Shown: positions 24,867 to 36,847, counted from the stretch's first letter. The stretch is 64,000 nucleotides of DNA from Pseudopyrenochaeta lycopersici (GCA_003313425.1 NHZP01000029.1:186001-250000), one strand, 5' to 3'. The notes: generated by a model from the sequence alone, not told the origin. A program made the numbers and translations.

Positions 24867-27386
24867 ATGGACTTCCTCAAGTCTGCCGTGGCTTCTGCAA
24901 TCTCAAAAGGTCCAGCATTTGGATACACTTTTGGAGATCGAGTGGACATCGACGAGTCCATCTGGACATTGCACAACGGCACAAAGCGAGTATGGCCCGG
25001 ATATCTGCACACTGGGGAATATTTACTAACCTTGCTTTGCTAGGAAGACGGCTCCAAGTGTAGTATATTCTCCTTCGACATCACCGCCAACAAATCTCGC
25101 CTACCCCTCGCCCGCAATGCGCTTCGAAAGCTGCGCACATTGCGCCACCCCGGAGTCGTGAAAGTGCTAGACACTGTGGAAACGGAGACTTACATTTACA
25201 TTGCGACTGAACGATTGAGCCCGCTGAGCTGGCATGTCAAGAGAAAGAGCCTGACCGAGGAGACGACAAAATGGGGCCTGCACAACGTCGCAAAGACGCT
25301 CAAATTCATCAATGCCGACGCGGCTTCGATACATGGCTGTATCCGCCCTGCCTCCATATTCTTCAGTGAAAGCGGCGAGTGGAAGCTCGGCGGTTTTGAC
25401 GCTCTGAGCTCTGTGAAGGAGGACGATTCCATATTACCCACCTACGGCAGTCTCATACCAGACGCAGGACGCTATATGGCGCCAGAGATTTCCAAGGCAG
25501 GGTGGGAGGTCCTAAAACAGAATCCTACGCATGCGGTAGATGCGTACAACTTTGGCGTTCTGATTTTCGAGGTGTTCAACGGCAGTTACCAGAGCAGCGA
25601 TCAACTGGGCCAGATGAAGAGCATTCCCCCAAGCATGCACCAATCATATAAACGCCTCCTCAACCCGAACCCCAAGTCACGAATGAGTGTTAGCCAGTTT
25701 TTGGACCAAGGCAAGCGAATAGGGGGGTTCTTCCAGACCCCTTTGATTTTAGTCACGGACGATATCGAAAACCTTGGCCTCAAAGCTGAGGATGAACGCA
25801 ACGAGTTGCTAGGGTGAGTCTCGTGCGCCAGTACTTTTATAGCTCTACTAACGCCTCATAGAAAGCTTGATGAAGTCGCAGACGACTTTCCAGCTGACTT
25901 CTTCAAGATGAAGGTGCTTCCAGAATTGCTCAAATCAGTCGAATTTGGCGGCGGTGGTGCAAAGGTCTTTGGCACCGTCATGCAGATAGGACAGAAACTA
26001 TCTGATGATGAGTACGAATCGCAGATCACACCGGTCGTAGTGCGATTGTTTGCAAATCCTGACCGAGCCATCCGTGTCTGCTTGTTGGATAATCTGCCAT
26101 TGATGATTGATCATTTGCCGCAGAAGTTGGTCAACGACAAGATTTTCCCGCAAATGGTTACGGGATTTTCGGATGTCGCACCTGTCGTACGCGAACAGAC
26201 TGTAAAAGCCATTTTGACAGTGGTCCCAAAGCTCTCCGATCGAACCGTAAACGGCGAGTTGCTGCGACATCTCGCAAAGACAGCAAATGATGAGCAACCC
26301 GGTATTCGTACAAACACAACTATCTGCCTTGGAAAGATTGCGCGTAATCTTGGAGTAAATGTATGTTTCAACCACTACTAATAATTACACTATACTAACA
26401 TTCTGCAGAGCCGGGCAAAAGTGCTTGCGGCTGCCTTCTCTCGTTCACTGCGCGACCCCTTCGTTCATGCTCGCAATGCCGCTCTACTTGCACTAGCTGC
26501 AACAGCCGATTTGTTCAGCGAAGACGATTGCGCTACGAAGTTGCTTCCCATCATGTGCCCCTCCTTGGTGGATAAGGAGAAACTCATCCGGGATCAAGCG
26601 CAAAAGAGTGTAGATATATACGTTGCGCGCATTCGTAAATATACTGCCTCCATGCCTGACACGGTACTGCCATCGCCTGGTCTAGCCGCTGGCGGCGTCA
26701 CCAGTCCACGAATGGGAACGCCAGCCAACGACAGCTCTGGGGCTGGTTGGGCGGGCTGGGCTATTTCGAGTTTCACAAACAAGCTGGCATCAACAGCCGG
26801 GCAGATGCAGACTGGTGCTGCAATCAACGGAGCTGGGGATCAACGATCCTCTTCGGTGCCACCAGCAATGACATCCAACAAACCGCCTGTTCCGCTAGCC
26901 TCGAAGCCTGGCATGACACTTCAGAGCACCAAGAGCTCAGTTTCTATACCCACGGTTACATCACCAGACCCAGCGGCAGCGTTCGATGACGAAGCGGAAG
27001 ATTTCAATGATGACTGGGGCGGCTTTGGTGAAGACAACTCCAAAGGCCAGGACAAAGAAGAAGAAGAAGAAGAAGATCCCTGGGGCGCTCCTTCGATATC
27101 AAAAACTACAACCACGACATCATTCGATGACAAAGGCGAGCCCGACTTTGCCGGTTGGCTAGCGGCGCAGTCGAATGCTAAGAAAGTCGCTAAGAACCCG
27201 TTGCCCAAGGGTCTGGGCAAGTCAACGGCGTCAAATTCAGCAAGGCCGACAATTGGTGCAAGAGCAAGCACAACTGGGTCAACATCAACAACGAAGAAGG
27301 TGGTAGCAGCACCGAAGAAGGCACCCAAAAAGCCAGCGCCAAAGGCTAATGAAGAGGAGGAAGAAGGATGGGGTGATGCATGGTAG
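24867..27386 (+). CDS. Scy1-like pseudokinase with HEAT repeats (Cex1/SCYL1 type)
   Basis: Four exons, 24867-24989, 25044-25813, 25862-26360 and 26409-27386, give 789 residues. Residues about 15-300 have a protein-kinase fold that cannot be an ordinary kinase: the catalytic HRD is replaced by HGC in SIHGCIRPAS, and DFG by GFD in KLGGFDAL. Residues about 300-560 are helical repeats of HEAT type. The tail is acidic and low complexity, with three Trp motifs (DDWGGFGED, EEDPWGAP, EEGWGDAW at the very end) separated by a basic Lys/Ala/Pro stretch. This layout matches the SCYL1/Cex1 family, which acts in COPI traffic and tRNA export; the exact role here is inferred. Confidence 0.9.
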
Positions 27387-27822
27387 GCTTGGGTCTCGAT
27401 GCGGGATATACTTTCCCGAAAGCTAGTGCTTCATTCTTGCGCATAGCGATGGCGTTTCGGAGGGTTTAGATGGGAATTTGGACTTCTGCTCCCTGTCTTT
27501 CCTGGCGTTTCCCATGCTTCACTTGAGTATCCGTATTATCGCCGTGTCCTAGCGTTTGACTGGTGAGGTGATTAATTGCCAGTGCATTGGACGAAAATGT
27601 CTTCGTTGCCCTACAAGCGTCAACATCTCATAATTCAGTGGTTAGAAGAGATGATGAATAGAACGTAATACAAAACGACTGTACATGATATGTTTCATTG
27701 GTTTTGTTAGGGGGTATCAGTCTCTCATTTCCCGTTCGCCGTTCGCCTAATACTTGTATGCAGACGGTTTCACATGATCGTACATCAGATTCCACACTTG
27801 GAGAGTGCTTCACCGTGCGGAA
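27387..27822. other. Intergenic, convergent 3' ends
   Basis: Contains the 3' regions of the Scy1-like and Ndc1 genes. Nothing else is recognised. Confidence 0.5.
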
Positions 27823-29834
27823 CTAGCCAGCCTGAATCATCTCAGGTCCCTTTCTTGCTCCAGCCACCTTCTTCGCTTCCAAAATCTCCACCTTGCTCAA
27901 CCCCATGCCACTCAGATACTCGTTGAAGCTGCCCAGAATCTTCTCCAGGCCGTCCCTCAAACACTCTCTAACCTCCTCTACTTGAGGGACTTTCCTCCTC
28001 TCCGCCTCCGGCTTCTTCAGCGTCTGACTGTCACTCCAGTGGAGTTCCACTTTAGCCATGTACTCATCAATTTTGCTAATCGCAGTAGTGAACACGCGGA
28101 CAATTTCCGGAACACCTTGGTGGAAGCGGCCCAGCGAGTCTTGGCTGAGAGAAAATACGGCCAGATTTGCAAGAGCACTGACTGCGTTGCAGATGAGGGA
28201 GATGCGGGAGTATGGAGCGCCGAGAACAACTATGCTAGCTGTGCGCTGCAGAGACTGGCAGAATGGTTTGCCCAAGGGGGAAGAGACAAGCTTATTGTAG
28301 TAAATGGTTATGAAAGATTCGGCCTCTCGGGCGCCCTCTTGGGCCTTTTTCACGCCTTTGTTGATAGCTTCGCGGCCGTAGGCTTGTTGCGAGTTGCCAG
28401 GTGCACTGTGTGACTTTGCAATTCCAGTCGCCGCTGCCTCAATATGCTCCCATTTGGTGTTAGGCTGCGAAGGTGCAACAGTGATCTGCTTGTCATTTTT
28501 CAGTGGCTGTGATATCTGCGGCACCAAGTTGAGCGGCGGAGAAGATTGTTGTGCCCCAGCGGAGGCGTCTGGGTTGTAGGTGGGGTCGAGACCAACGCTT
28601 ATCCGCTGAATGAGGAGCTTGAGCTCTGCGAGACAAACGTCAGTGACCTGCTGGAAGGTTGGTGCCTTCTTGCGATCCATCTCGCTGTAAATGGTCTTGC
28701 GGCGGTCGGGAAAGGCATCAGTAATCAGAGCCAGCTCCCAGAAAGCGATGGCCTACTGGATGTTAGCCCGAAACATTGATTTCGCGAAATAGAGTAGCCT
28801 ACCTTGACAGCGTCCTTCTTTGACCTTAGCCCATTTAGTAATGTCCCGTTCGGATCCTTGGAGTCGTTTGTTATTGGTTTATCGTTCTTCAACGGCTCCT
28901 GCGCAATGTACAAATCAAATGCCTTGTTGACAAACTCCCACAGCAAGGTGAGAAACGCGCCTTGGACTGCGAACATGAAGCATAATGGAAGGAAAGGTGC
29001 AAGGCCGGTTGGCTTGGAGGTCTTGGACAGGCTAACAAAGTACTTGCTGAAGCTGTAGTAATAGTCCCAGATGACATAACGGACCCCAAGGAAGTAGAGG
29101 AACAGTCCGCTAATAGCGACTGTGGAAGCGAGGATGCTTGATTTTGTAGCCAATCTTACGAACTGCGTCGCAAGGACCTGTCGAGGCTTGGGTGCCCGCC
29201 TCTTCGTTACAGCTGCAGTATCCTCACGCTCCTTCTTTGGCTTCGTGGCTGGCAATTCGATCCTGTCATAGTCCCTCCATAGATGCACTCCAGACTGAGC
29301 GACAGCCAGCAGAAAGAACAGGTAGCGCAGATAAAGTGGTCGCTCATTCAGCTTGAGGCGCTCGTGCGCACGTCCATATTCTGTCAGGGCAAGCTTATCT
29401 TTCACAGGTCGCGACCAGATGTATACTTCGCCGTACAGCCAGGCGGAAAATGCGTAGAATACGAGAGTCAGAATGGTTGATCGTCGTAGAATGTACTTGT
29501 GGAATGTCTCTGCGGGAGTCTGGGTGTGGCGCTGACCGACGTGCCATTGTGCAACGCGCAGTACGTAGATGATGAGAGCGGGGAGGAACAGAAGGAGAGC
29601 TCGTATGCCCGTGGGCCCAATTGGGAACCATAGCCAAAGTACTGTAAGCTTGTTAGTGGGTGCTGCAGAGTCCATGTGCGATGGCTTACAGTTATCCCAC
29701 TCTCCCATCCAGCACGCGATCGCATAACATAGCAATAGCGTATATCTGCTGGCCTTGTTGAATCTTCGGTGTAAGGATGGGGTCAGGTAGTCTCGATATG
29801 GGCGCACTTGGGTTCCCAGCGGTGCGAGCGCCAT
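27823..29834 (-). CDS. ndc1: Nucleoporin Ndc1
   Basis: Membrane nucleoporin that anchors nuclear pore complexes and, in yeasts, the spindle pole body in the nuclear envelope. Three exons on the minus strand, 29834-29690, 29641-28803 and 28752-27823, give 637 residues. The N-terminal half has six hydrophobic segments, including ALLLFLPALIIYVLRVA, TLVFYAFSAWLYGEVYIW, YLFFLLAVAQSG, ILASTVAISGLFLYFLGVR and FMFAVQGAFLTLLWEF. The six-helix N-terminus followed by a soluble C-terminal half of about 300 residues is the Ndc1 layout. AIAFWELALIT right after intron 2 is a conserved family block, and PYSRISLICNAVSALANL is another. The third-exon acceptor was set by this block. It diverges from the SNARE gene at its 5' end. 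Confidence 0.9.
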
Positions 29835-30259
29835 ATTGTGTCGAGTTGAGGCTCTTTGAAGGCTTCGAAGTGAATGTGGATGTGAAACTGGCTATATCAT
29901 GGCAAAGAAAGCAAAAAAGCGGCGTCGCACCGAGAACAGAAAGGAAGGACGAAAGGGGAGCCTGGAGTTGTTCGCGCCCGTAAAAGATGTTCGACTTTGT
30001 TTAAACAAACACACTGTCGACGGAGCTACAATCGCCGACAGCCAGCTGCACGCTTAGTCAGGCCGCCTTGCCATGTGCCCAGCCTCGGCGCAAGCGTTCG
30101 TCATCGCCGCAGGAACCACCTGCGCACCAACCTCCAGGTAACGACGTCTCCAACTCCGTAACTAGGCTGCTACGAATAGCTTCTTGGTCGCATAGTTCCA
30201 GAGTCTTCCCAGCAACACTCCAGACCCATCAGCCACATTCCTTGCTCTGATCACGCAGC
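29835..30259. other. Intergenic, divergent promoter region
   Basis: Shared upstream region of ndc1 (minus) and the SNARE gene (plus). No coding exon is supported. Confidence 0.5.
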
Positions 30260-31131
30260 ATGTCTTTCCAACGGGGCTCCGCTCTCGAATCACAGCCGAC
30301 GACCTGGCGGAGAGAAGACGACCCTCAATATGCCGATGACCCAGAGTTCCGCGACTTTGCCAGCAAAGTCTCCGACGACCTGTTTGCTCTGACACGGAAC
30401 GTAGCCCGCTTATCGCAAGAAATCGCAAAGCTTGGGGGCAAGCATGAGACCCCTCGTGTGCGGGAGCGTGTCAAGACTACGGGGGAAGAGGCGTCGGACA
30501 AATTCAAGGAGATTGGAGAGGGCCTGAAGAAGATCACCACATGGCCTGATGTCGGCGTACGTCTGATACCAGCGTAGATTTGAGGAAGAAGCCGGCGGCT
30601 AACAGATAACAGCCATCACAAAAGTTCACACAGTCAAAGCTCAGCCGCGAATTCAAGGCCTCGCTCACAGAATTCCAACAACTCCAAAAACAAGCCCTCG
30701 AAAAGGAAAAGGCATCCGCACAAGCCGCGCGCGCCGCTCTCCAAGACGTCACATCGCCCAGCGACGAGCGGGGCGGCGACTTTGGACAGCAGCAAGCGCA
30801 GGAACAACTGCGGCTGGCGAACCAGGAGGAAGTCGATTTCCAAGAGTCCCTCATTATCGAGCGCGAGTCCGAGATCCGCAACATCGAGCAGTCGGTCGGC
30901 GAACTCAACGAGCTGTTCCGTGATGTCGCACACATGGTGCATGAACAAGGCGCACAGCTCGACATCATCGAGGAGAACGTCGAAGTCACGCACGATGCGT
31001 CGCGCGGCGCTCACGTGAATCTGAAGCAGGCGAGCAACTACCAGAAGAGCGCGAGGAGCACGGCATGCATTCTACTGTTGATCCTAGCAATCGTCCTAGT
31101 CATCATCATCCTTGCTGTTCTCCTGGACTAA
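30260..31131 (+). CDS. pep12: Pep12-type t-SNARE (syntaxin)
   Basis: Mediates fusion at the endosome/vacuole. Two exons, 30260-30556 and 30613-31131, with a 56-nt intron in phase 0, give 271 residues. An N-terminal helical Habc-like region (FRDFASKVSDDLFALTRNVA) is followed by a Gln/Glu-rich linker. The SNARE helix runs from QESLIIERESEIRNIEQSV to the membrane, with the central-layer Gln in MVHEQGAQLD. A C-terminal tail anchor, ACILLLILAIVLVIIILAVL, ends in LLD. The class as Qa-SNARE of the Pep12/syntaxin-7 group is by overall resemblance; Vam3 is the alternative, and filamentous fungi often have only one of the two. Confidence 0.9.
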
Positions 31132-31770
31132 GCTGTGCTGCTCCTGATTTTTGTACCTCATTTTTGTACCTCAGGCTTCAATCGCTATATTCCTCGTTTC
31201 TCAGGCGTTTGCATAGTCGGATTTGTTATACCACGGCGTGAGAGTTTTGCTGAAGATTCTAGAGATATGGCCAGTCTCGAGTTTGGGGGGTAACATGTAT
31301 TCACCGTTCTTTATGGTTCATGAGCATCTTCGTCTCCAGACATTCTCATATTCACACTAATAACCTACCTTGAGATCCTTGCGTTGTCTTTTAACTGCAT
31401 TGTATCGTTATCAGCTCGTACCTGCCTCTTTCACCTAGACTAGCCCAGCTCAACGGACTGGAAAGGCGCAAGGTCAATCTCACTTCTTGCCTCATGACTG
31501 CTCTCATATTCAAGACGTCTTTTCCAAGAGCAAAGACAAGTGAATGCTTTGTGTGAAAAGTGGTGACGTCTACATCCATGTGATTACCACAACCACAGGT
31601 CTGCAGTAACAACATGGACTGCCAGTAACGACTGTATAGAAAGGAGAGCATGCACGGCTGGAATGGACCCTGTAGCTTTCACGGGCCATTGCCTCCCTGA
31701 ACGGCAGGCAGTCGCCAATTCAATTTACGGGTATCTACTCGCTAATCATGATCCCTAACACTAAGCGTCT
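31132..31770. other. Intergenic, convergent 3' ends
   Basis: Between the convergent SNARE and mevalonate diphosphate decarboxylase genes. AT-moderate, with no supported exon. Confidence 0.5.
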
Positions 31771-32967
31771 CTATGCGCTCTTGACAGGCTCACCCTTGGC
31801 ATCAATAAGGCTCTCCTCAGTCCTGACAGGGCCCTCTCCAACACCTGTCAAAATTACTCTGCTCACACCCTCCTCCAACACGGCAATGGCTGGTCCCGCC
31901 TCTCCCTTGACCTTCTCCAGAGCCTCGCTATTGGCCTGCACTGCACTGCCCCTCTCGCCCTGCCAGCCATCTTGGCCGTTCAAAATAGTCTTGAACAGGC
32001 CCGCAACTTGAGCCTCATTCTCCTCGAGGTAGTACACGACAGCATTTGGACCCGCATCGAAGGTGTATGCAGCGATGATCTTGCCAGCTGCCGCGTTGAT
32101 AGATTCAACGACCTTGATAGCTGCGCGAGACACGTCATTGAGATAGAAGATGGGAGGGAAGGTATCCAGACATGTGGCATGGAAAGAGTTGCTGTCCATC
32201 ATGGTGATTTTGCCAAACGCCTCAAAATCCTTGTTCTTGATTGCCTCTTGCATCTCCTTCATCCTCCTCGGCACCGTCTCTTTCGCCCTGCTCTGGAACA
32301 AGCTTGACGTAGCAACGGTAGTCTGCATACCCGTCGTACTCGAAACACCTTTCTTTGCTGCACTAACGACCAGAATAACAGCACGCATGTTTGGCCAGTG
32401 AGATGCCGGGGCGACTTGGAAAGCAAGGCTGTCGCTTCCGTCTGTAGCAGAGCCCTGTTCCCAGCCCACGTAGCCGCCAAAGAGCGAACGACATGCTGAG
32501 CCTGAGCCCTGGCGAGCGATGCGGGAGAGTTCTGTAGGGGATGAGGGGAGCTCGTAGAGATTGGCGATTGCGCGGACAAGGGCAGCAAAGCCGGCTGCTG
32601 AACTGGCAAGGCCAGCGGCGGTGGGGAAGTTGTTCTCCGAAACGATTCGCAGTGGCAAGTCTGCGAGCTTAGGCAAGCTGGAGTCCTTCTCTTCCAATTG
32701 CTTCCTCAGTGCCCGAAGCTCTCGAAAGCAAGCCTGCGTTCGTGCACCAGAGACATCCTGCGATTGGCCATTGAGGAGCAGTGTGTCTTCCGAGGGGTAT
32801 GTGGATGAGCAGGACGCAGTGGTATGCGTGCGGAGGTCGGACTGCGAGAGTGTGACGCTGAGGGAGGAATTGGTGGGGAGGTTGAGCTTGGGGTCTCGCT
32901 TTCCCCAGTATTTGATGACGGCAATGTTTACCGGAGCGGTAGTACTGGCGCGGTGAATGTCTGACAT
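31771..32967 (-). CDS. erg19: Mevalonate diphosphate decarboxylase
   Basis: Converts mevalonate 5-diphosphate to isopentenyl diphosphate with ATP, CO2 being released; needed for ergosterol and prenyl groups. Single exon. I chose the ATG at 32967 (398 residues) because MSDIHRASTTAPVNIAVIKYWGKRD matches the start of fungal homologues; the same frame is open to an ATG at 33099, which would add 44 residues resembling no targeting signal. The GHMP-kinase-type ATP loop is PTAAGLASSAAGFAAL. SGSACRSLFGGYVGW, VSSTTGMQTTV and YTFDAGPNAV are hallmark segments. Length is normal and no residue of the signature is missing. Confidence 0.96.
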   Translation of the reverse strand: MSDIHRASTTAPVNIAVIKYWGKRDPKLNLPTNSSLSVTLSQSDLRTHTTASCSSTYPSEDTLLLNGQSQDVSGARTQACFRELRALRKQLEEKDSSLPKLADLPLRIVSENNFPTAAGLASSAAGFAALVRAIANLYELPSSPTELSRIARQGSGSACRSLFGGYVGWEQGSATDGSDSLAFQVAPASHWPNMRAVILVVSAAKKGVSSTTGMQTTVATSSLFQSRAKETVPRRMKEMQEAIKNKDFEAFGKITMMDSNSFHATCLDTFPPIFYLNDVSRAAIKVVESINAAAGKIIAAYTFDAGPNAVVYYLEENEAQVAGLFKTILNGQDGWQGERGSAVQANSEALEKVKGEAGPAIAVLEEGVSRVILTGVGEGPVRTEESLIDAKGEPVKSA

Positions 32968-33377
32968 ATTGGCGTTTGGCTCCTCAAGACTGTGCAGAGG
33001 TCGACAAGTGTTGGGAAGGGAATCGAGGGTTGGTGGGGTGAATTTGTTTATGCAGGGTCCTAAGTGGGATGTCTTAGGAATCAGGAGCCAACTCAGCACG
33101 AGTGGATCAATCTAGACGCTTGAACACCGACAGATGTGACAGGCAATTGAAAGAAGCGGCAGTCTTCCTTTTCTACCAGATCAGAACCATTAGCATGAAG
33201 AAGGCTAGTCTAAACCTAACACCCCTCCAAAGCGGTGAACGACCATTGCAGCTCTGCTCGCCAATCACATCGCATCCAACCCCGAACTACCAATTCGACA
33301 TGGTCTGAGCTCAACATTTCCTGAACATCGTCACTGTCTGAAGTCTCCAAACACATGCCCAAATATTAACCGCCACA
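32968..33377. other. Intergenic, divergent promoter region
   Basis: Shared upstream region of erg19 and the cytochrome c heme lyase gene. An in-frame extension of erg19 to 33099 is possible but not favoured. Confidence 0.5.
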
Positions 33378-34190
33378 ATGTCTTCCAACGACGACCCCGC
33401 AGCCGCATGCCCAGTCGACCACAAGACTCGTGAAGCATGGCTTGCCCAAGCCCGCGCTCAGAACGCAAACGCTCCATCAAATCCACATAGCACCCCAACA
33501 CCCACTCCGCCAGCACCCTCACAATCCCAATCCCAATCCTCTGTCCAGACATCATGCGACTCCTCCACCCTCGACCAAAGCACCGCCTCCCCCGCCCCAA
33601 CAGCCACGGGCCTCCTCTCCCACCTGCGCCTCGGCACCGACCGAGAAGTCAGCACAATACCACGCGCTCTGCCCGACCTCCCCCCATCGGCCGCCGCACC
33701 CGCACGCCCCGCCAACAGCGAGCGCGACACTGGCGCCGACAAGAAAACAGGAAACTGGATCTACCCCTCCGAGCAAATGTTCTTCGACGCCATGCGCCGC
33801 AAAGCCTACGACCCGCGCGAAGCAGACATGAAAACCATCGTGCCCATCCACAACGCCGTGAACGAGCGTGCCTGGTATGAAATCCGCAAATGGGAAGCTG
33901 GTCGCTCGGATGCCTGCGGCGGGCCGAAACTCGCCTCCTTCTCCGGGCTGTCGACGGCGCTGACACCGCGTGCGCGCTGGAAGAGCTTGATGGGGTACCA
34001 GCCGCCGTTTGACCGGCACGACTGGGTTGTCGACCGGTGCGGGACGAAGATCGACTACGTGATTGATTTCTACGCCGGCAAGGACGAGAAGGTGCCGGGC
34101 AAGGAGCTGAATTTCTACCTGGACGTGCGGCCGAAGCTGAATAGTTTTGAGGGTGTCAAGATGCGGTTTTCGAGGTATTGGGGGTTGTAA
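33378..34190 (+). CDS. cyc3: Cytochrome c heme lyase (holocytochrome c synthase)
   Basis: Attaches heme covalently to apocytochrome c in the mitochondrial intermembrane space. Single exon, 270 residues. A CPV heme-regulatory motif occurs at residues 11-13 (ACPVDH). A Pro/Ser/Gln-rich linker follows. The catalytic half starts at NWIYPSEQMFFDAMRRK, then IVPIHNAVNERAWYEIRKWE, carrying the His implicated in heme binding, GYQPPFDRHDWVVDRCG and FYLDVRPKLNS. Only one CPV motif is present; some homologues have two. The related cytochrome c1 lyase (Cyt2) is the alternative name. Confidence 0.93.
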   Translation: MSSNDDPAAACPVDHKTREAWLAQARAQNANAPSNPHSTPTPTPPAPSQSQSQSSVQTSCDSSTLDQSTASPAPTATGLLSHLRLGTDREVSTIPRALPDLPPSAAAPARPANSERDTGADKKTGNWIYPSEQMFFDAMRRKAYDPREADMKTIVPIHNAVNERAWYEIRKWEAGRSDACGGPKLASFSGLSTALTPRARWKSLMGYQPPFDRHDWVVDRCGTKIDYVIDFYAGKDEKVPGKELNFYLDVRPKLNSFEGVKMRFSRYWGL

Positions 34191-34744
34191 AGTATTTTTA
34201 TGAGGAAGGGGTGTTGTATTATAAATTCTAGATCTGTGTATTATATCTTCTAGATCTGAGACCACGCCGGTAATGATCGAGACGAGGCGATATGACCGAG
34301 GAATCATGCTGCAGAACAGCAACACTGTACGATATTATCGTTGAAACACACATTTACGTCCATCACATTGTACTATACACCAGCATACAGCTCAGGGCGC
34401 ACAAGACGGCAAATCATTCAAAATAAAGGCATCAGCTCACATGCCATGTCATTTTAGCAATCTCTATACAGACATAGAAACAGAATACCTACGTCGAATA
34501 GCGAATAAAATGTTGAAAAGAAAAAATAACTTAACGCTTGGCCGCATCCAAGCAGCATGGTCGATGCAGTATAAACGCCCCATACGCCATGCATGGCAAA
34601 GACGACAAATATCCAACATGACACATTTACTAGTGGTAGTATAGTAGTGATGGTGGTGGTAGTGGTGGTAGAGTGGATGATGCTAACAAATTACCGTTTA
34701 GAAAGAACCGACATAATCTCCTGCTCGTGCAGAGACTTGACATG
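34191..34744. other. Intergenic, convergent 3' ends, with a TGG-rich microsatellite
   Basis: No coding exon is supported. At about 34631-34675 there is an imperfect GGT/AGT trinucleotide-like tract next to the 3' end of the DnaJ gene. Confidence 0.5.
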
Positions 34745-35879
34745 CTAACCGATTGTCAAGCCCAACTTGCGGAGTTTCTGACAGTTCTTCATCTCCATGT
34801 TCCTGGCACGCTCCATGGCATCCTCATCCACGTAGATCCAACCTTGGGCGTCTTCCATGGCTTTCCGCTGCTGGTACAGCTCGTGCTGACACCGGCCGTT
34901 GAGATTATGCACGTACTGCTGCTCGGCCTGTTCGTCCAGTTTCCGCCACATCTTGGAGTTGTAGTCATGCACGGCCTTTGGGTCGACAAAATAGTGCACT
35001 TTTATCCGTGATGTTACGCGCTGCAGTGTGTTTGGCGACCGGGGTTGTTCAAAGACAAAGGATGGCGTTGCGGGTTGGGAGGATGAGAAGAGCGAAGAAA
35101 GCAGCGGGAGGACAAAGAGGAATAGTAGAGGGAGGAGATTGGCAAATGCGGAAGAGGCGTTTTGTTGTTCGCTGCCGGCGGGGCGGGCAGTGCCTGGTCT
35201 TCTACGTGGCTGGCCGCCGCCAAACTGGTGGACACGAACGCCAGGGCCGCCGCCGATGTTGAAGACGAAGCCTGGTCCTGTATCGAAACCGCCTAAGAAG
35301 TATTAGCACATTTACGTCCGCAAAACAATTCCTCCGAAAGTAGGCGCAAAACTCACCAAATGGCCCCCCAAATGCTCCCCCAAAGAACTGTCTAAACAAC
35401 TCTTCAGGCGTCATCTCTTCCTCCCCAAACATTCCCCCACCCGGCCCTCTCCTCGCGAAACCCCCTCCGAATGGACTCGCCCCTCCACCTCCACCACCAC
35501 CCGCAGCCGCCGGATTAAACCTCGCATCGGGGTCTCCTCCAAACTGGTCAAACTTCTTCTTCTTGTCCGGATCACTGAGGACCTGGAAAGCCTTGCTCAC
35601 CAACTTGAACGCCTCGTCCGCGCCATCATAGCCATTCTTGTCGGGATGCGTCAGCAGCGACAACTTGCGGTACGCTTTCTTGATATCGCCGTCTGAGCAG
35701 GTGGATTTTACGGCTTCCAGGCCCAGAATCTCGTAGTATGCCGTGGGGCCGCACCGTTTTATGCGTATTACTGCGGCTTTTTGCTCGACTGTGAAGGCTC
35801 GGCCGGCGCTGCCGTCGTGGTGTGTGCGGTTGTTTGCGGACCCCTCGGTGGGTTGTGAGCCGGATGCCTTGGCCGACAT
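34745..35879 (-). CDS. Membrane-anchored DnaJ protein (DNAJB12/14-like)
   Basis: An Hsp40 co-chaperone, likely of the ER membrane with its J domain in the cytosol. Exons 35879-35357 and 35292-34745 on the minus strand, with a 64-nt GTGAGT..TTAG intron, give 356 residues. The J domain covers residues about 46-115 with the essential HPD at 78-80. A Gly/Phe-rich region follows (FNPAAAGGGGGGG, EEEMTPEELFRQFFGG), and the intron splits it. One hydrophobic segment, FANLLPLLFLFVLPLLSSLF, is followed by a conserved C-terminal domain with IKVHYFVDPKAVHDY. This order is that of DNAJB12/B14 and yeast Hlj1-related proteins that help the ubiquitin-dependent removal of membrane proteins. Confidence 0.92.
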
Positions 35880-36262
35880 TGTCGCGGAGGCGGTAGAGGG
35901 GTGTTGGGTGTGGGTGTGAGGGCCGCCAAGCGGGCAGCGTTATCGAGGGTTGGCGCGCACTTGATGTCGATGGAGCGATGGCTGGGGCAATGCAACGTAC
36001 GGAATGCGCTGGCGCAGAGAGCGGCGGAAGGCGTGGGAATCCTTGGACGTCCGAGTTCTTGTTGTTGATACGGATCGATAAACCGTTGAACTTCGAGTCG
36101 AGGCCAGTTTCCAGATGCCGGGTTGGCACGGACCAAGTGTGGCCCTAACGTCATTGAACTTCACCAATCTCAGACGCTCTTGCGCAGCCATATCCTGGGA
36201 ACAGACGCCTGCCCTTGTTGTTATCACTTCAATTCTTCTCGAGCAGAATCGCACAAACAACA
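35880..36262. other. Intergenic, divergent promoter region
   Basis: Shared upstream region of the DnaJ gene and the Aim19-like gene. No exon is supported. Confidence 0.5.
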
Positions 36263-36847
36263 ATGGCCGACAAGCCCAAGCAATCCGTCCTCCAATCGCT
36301 GCGAAACTGGGGAGGTACATTCACCCATTTTCTTCCCAATCCATACACTATGCGTCACCTCACGTGGACGCAAATCACTCCCACATTTCAATCATAATAT
36401 AATACTTCAATATTCGTATACTGACAGCAACCAGAAAACTCTGTTCCGCCTACCCTACTTGCAACATTGATTACCGCCCAGCATGCTCGCCCATTCCAGC
36501 CCTTGCCTATGCTCTTCCCGCCGCTCCTGCTCTTCTCTTCATATCTCAATCTGAGCAACTACAAGACGGATGCAGCAGGCATTACTGCAGCCTGGAGTGG
36601 GCTGTATGCGCTCCTAGCCATGCGACGACGTCAAGTACGTTCTACTCTTTCCATGATTATGCTTTTCCATATATGGACGTATTGTATTATCTAAATGGAA
36701 ACTAATTATTGTTAGGGGCTTAAGAACAAATTCACAGTCCGGGGTGCAGTGAGAGGAGCTTCATTGGCGCTATGTGCAGTCAACGTTGTGGGCTGTGGAT
36801 TGGCTTATACGTTTGGCAAGCGGGACAGCGAGGAGAAGAAAGTATAA
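36263..36847 (+). CDS. Small membrane protein, Aim19-like
   Basis: Three exons, 36263-36314, 36435-36634 and 36716-36847, join to 127 residues, too fragmented to be seen as one open frame. After a short N-terminus (MADKPKQSVLQSLRNWG) there are hydrophobic stretches PTLLATLITAQHA, PMLFPPLLLFSSYLNL, AAGITAAWSGLYALLAMRRRQ and GASLALCAVNVVGCGLAYTFG, then a charged end (KRDSEEKKV). This multi-helix layout and the DAAGITAAWSGLY block resemble the Aim19 family, linked in yeast to mitochondrial inheritance. The family call is from memory and moderate; the gene model itself is firm because all three joins keep the frame. Confidence 0.75.

Noticed and set aside
33552..34325. A 257-codon minus-strand open frame
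   Set aside because: Antisense to the intact heme lyase gene, with no known motif.
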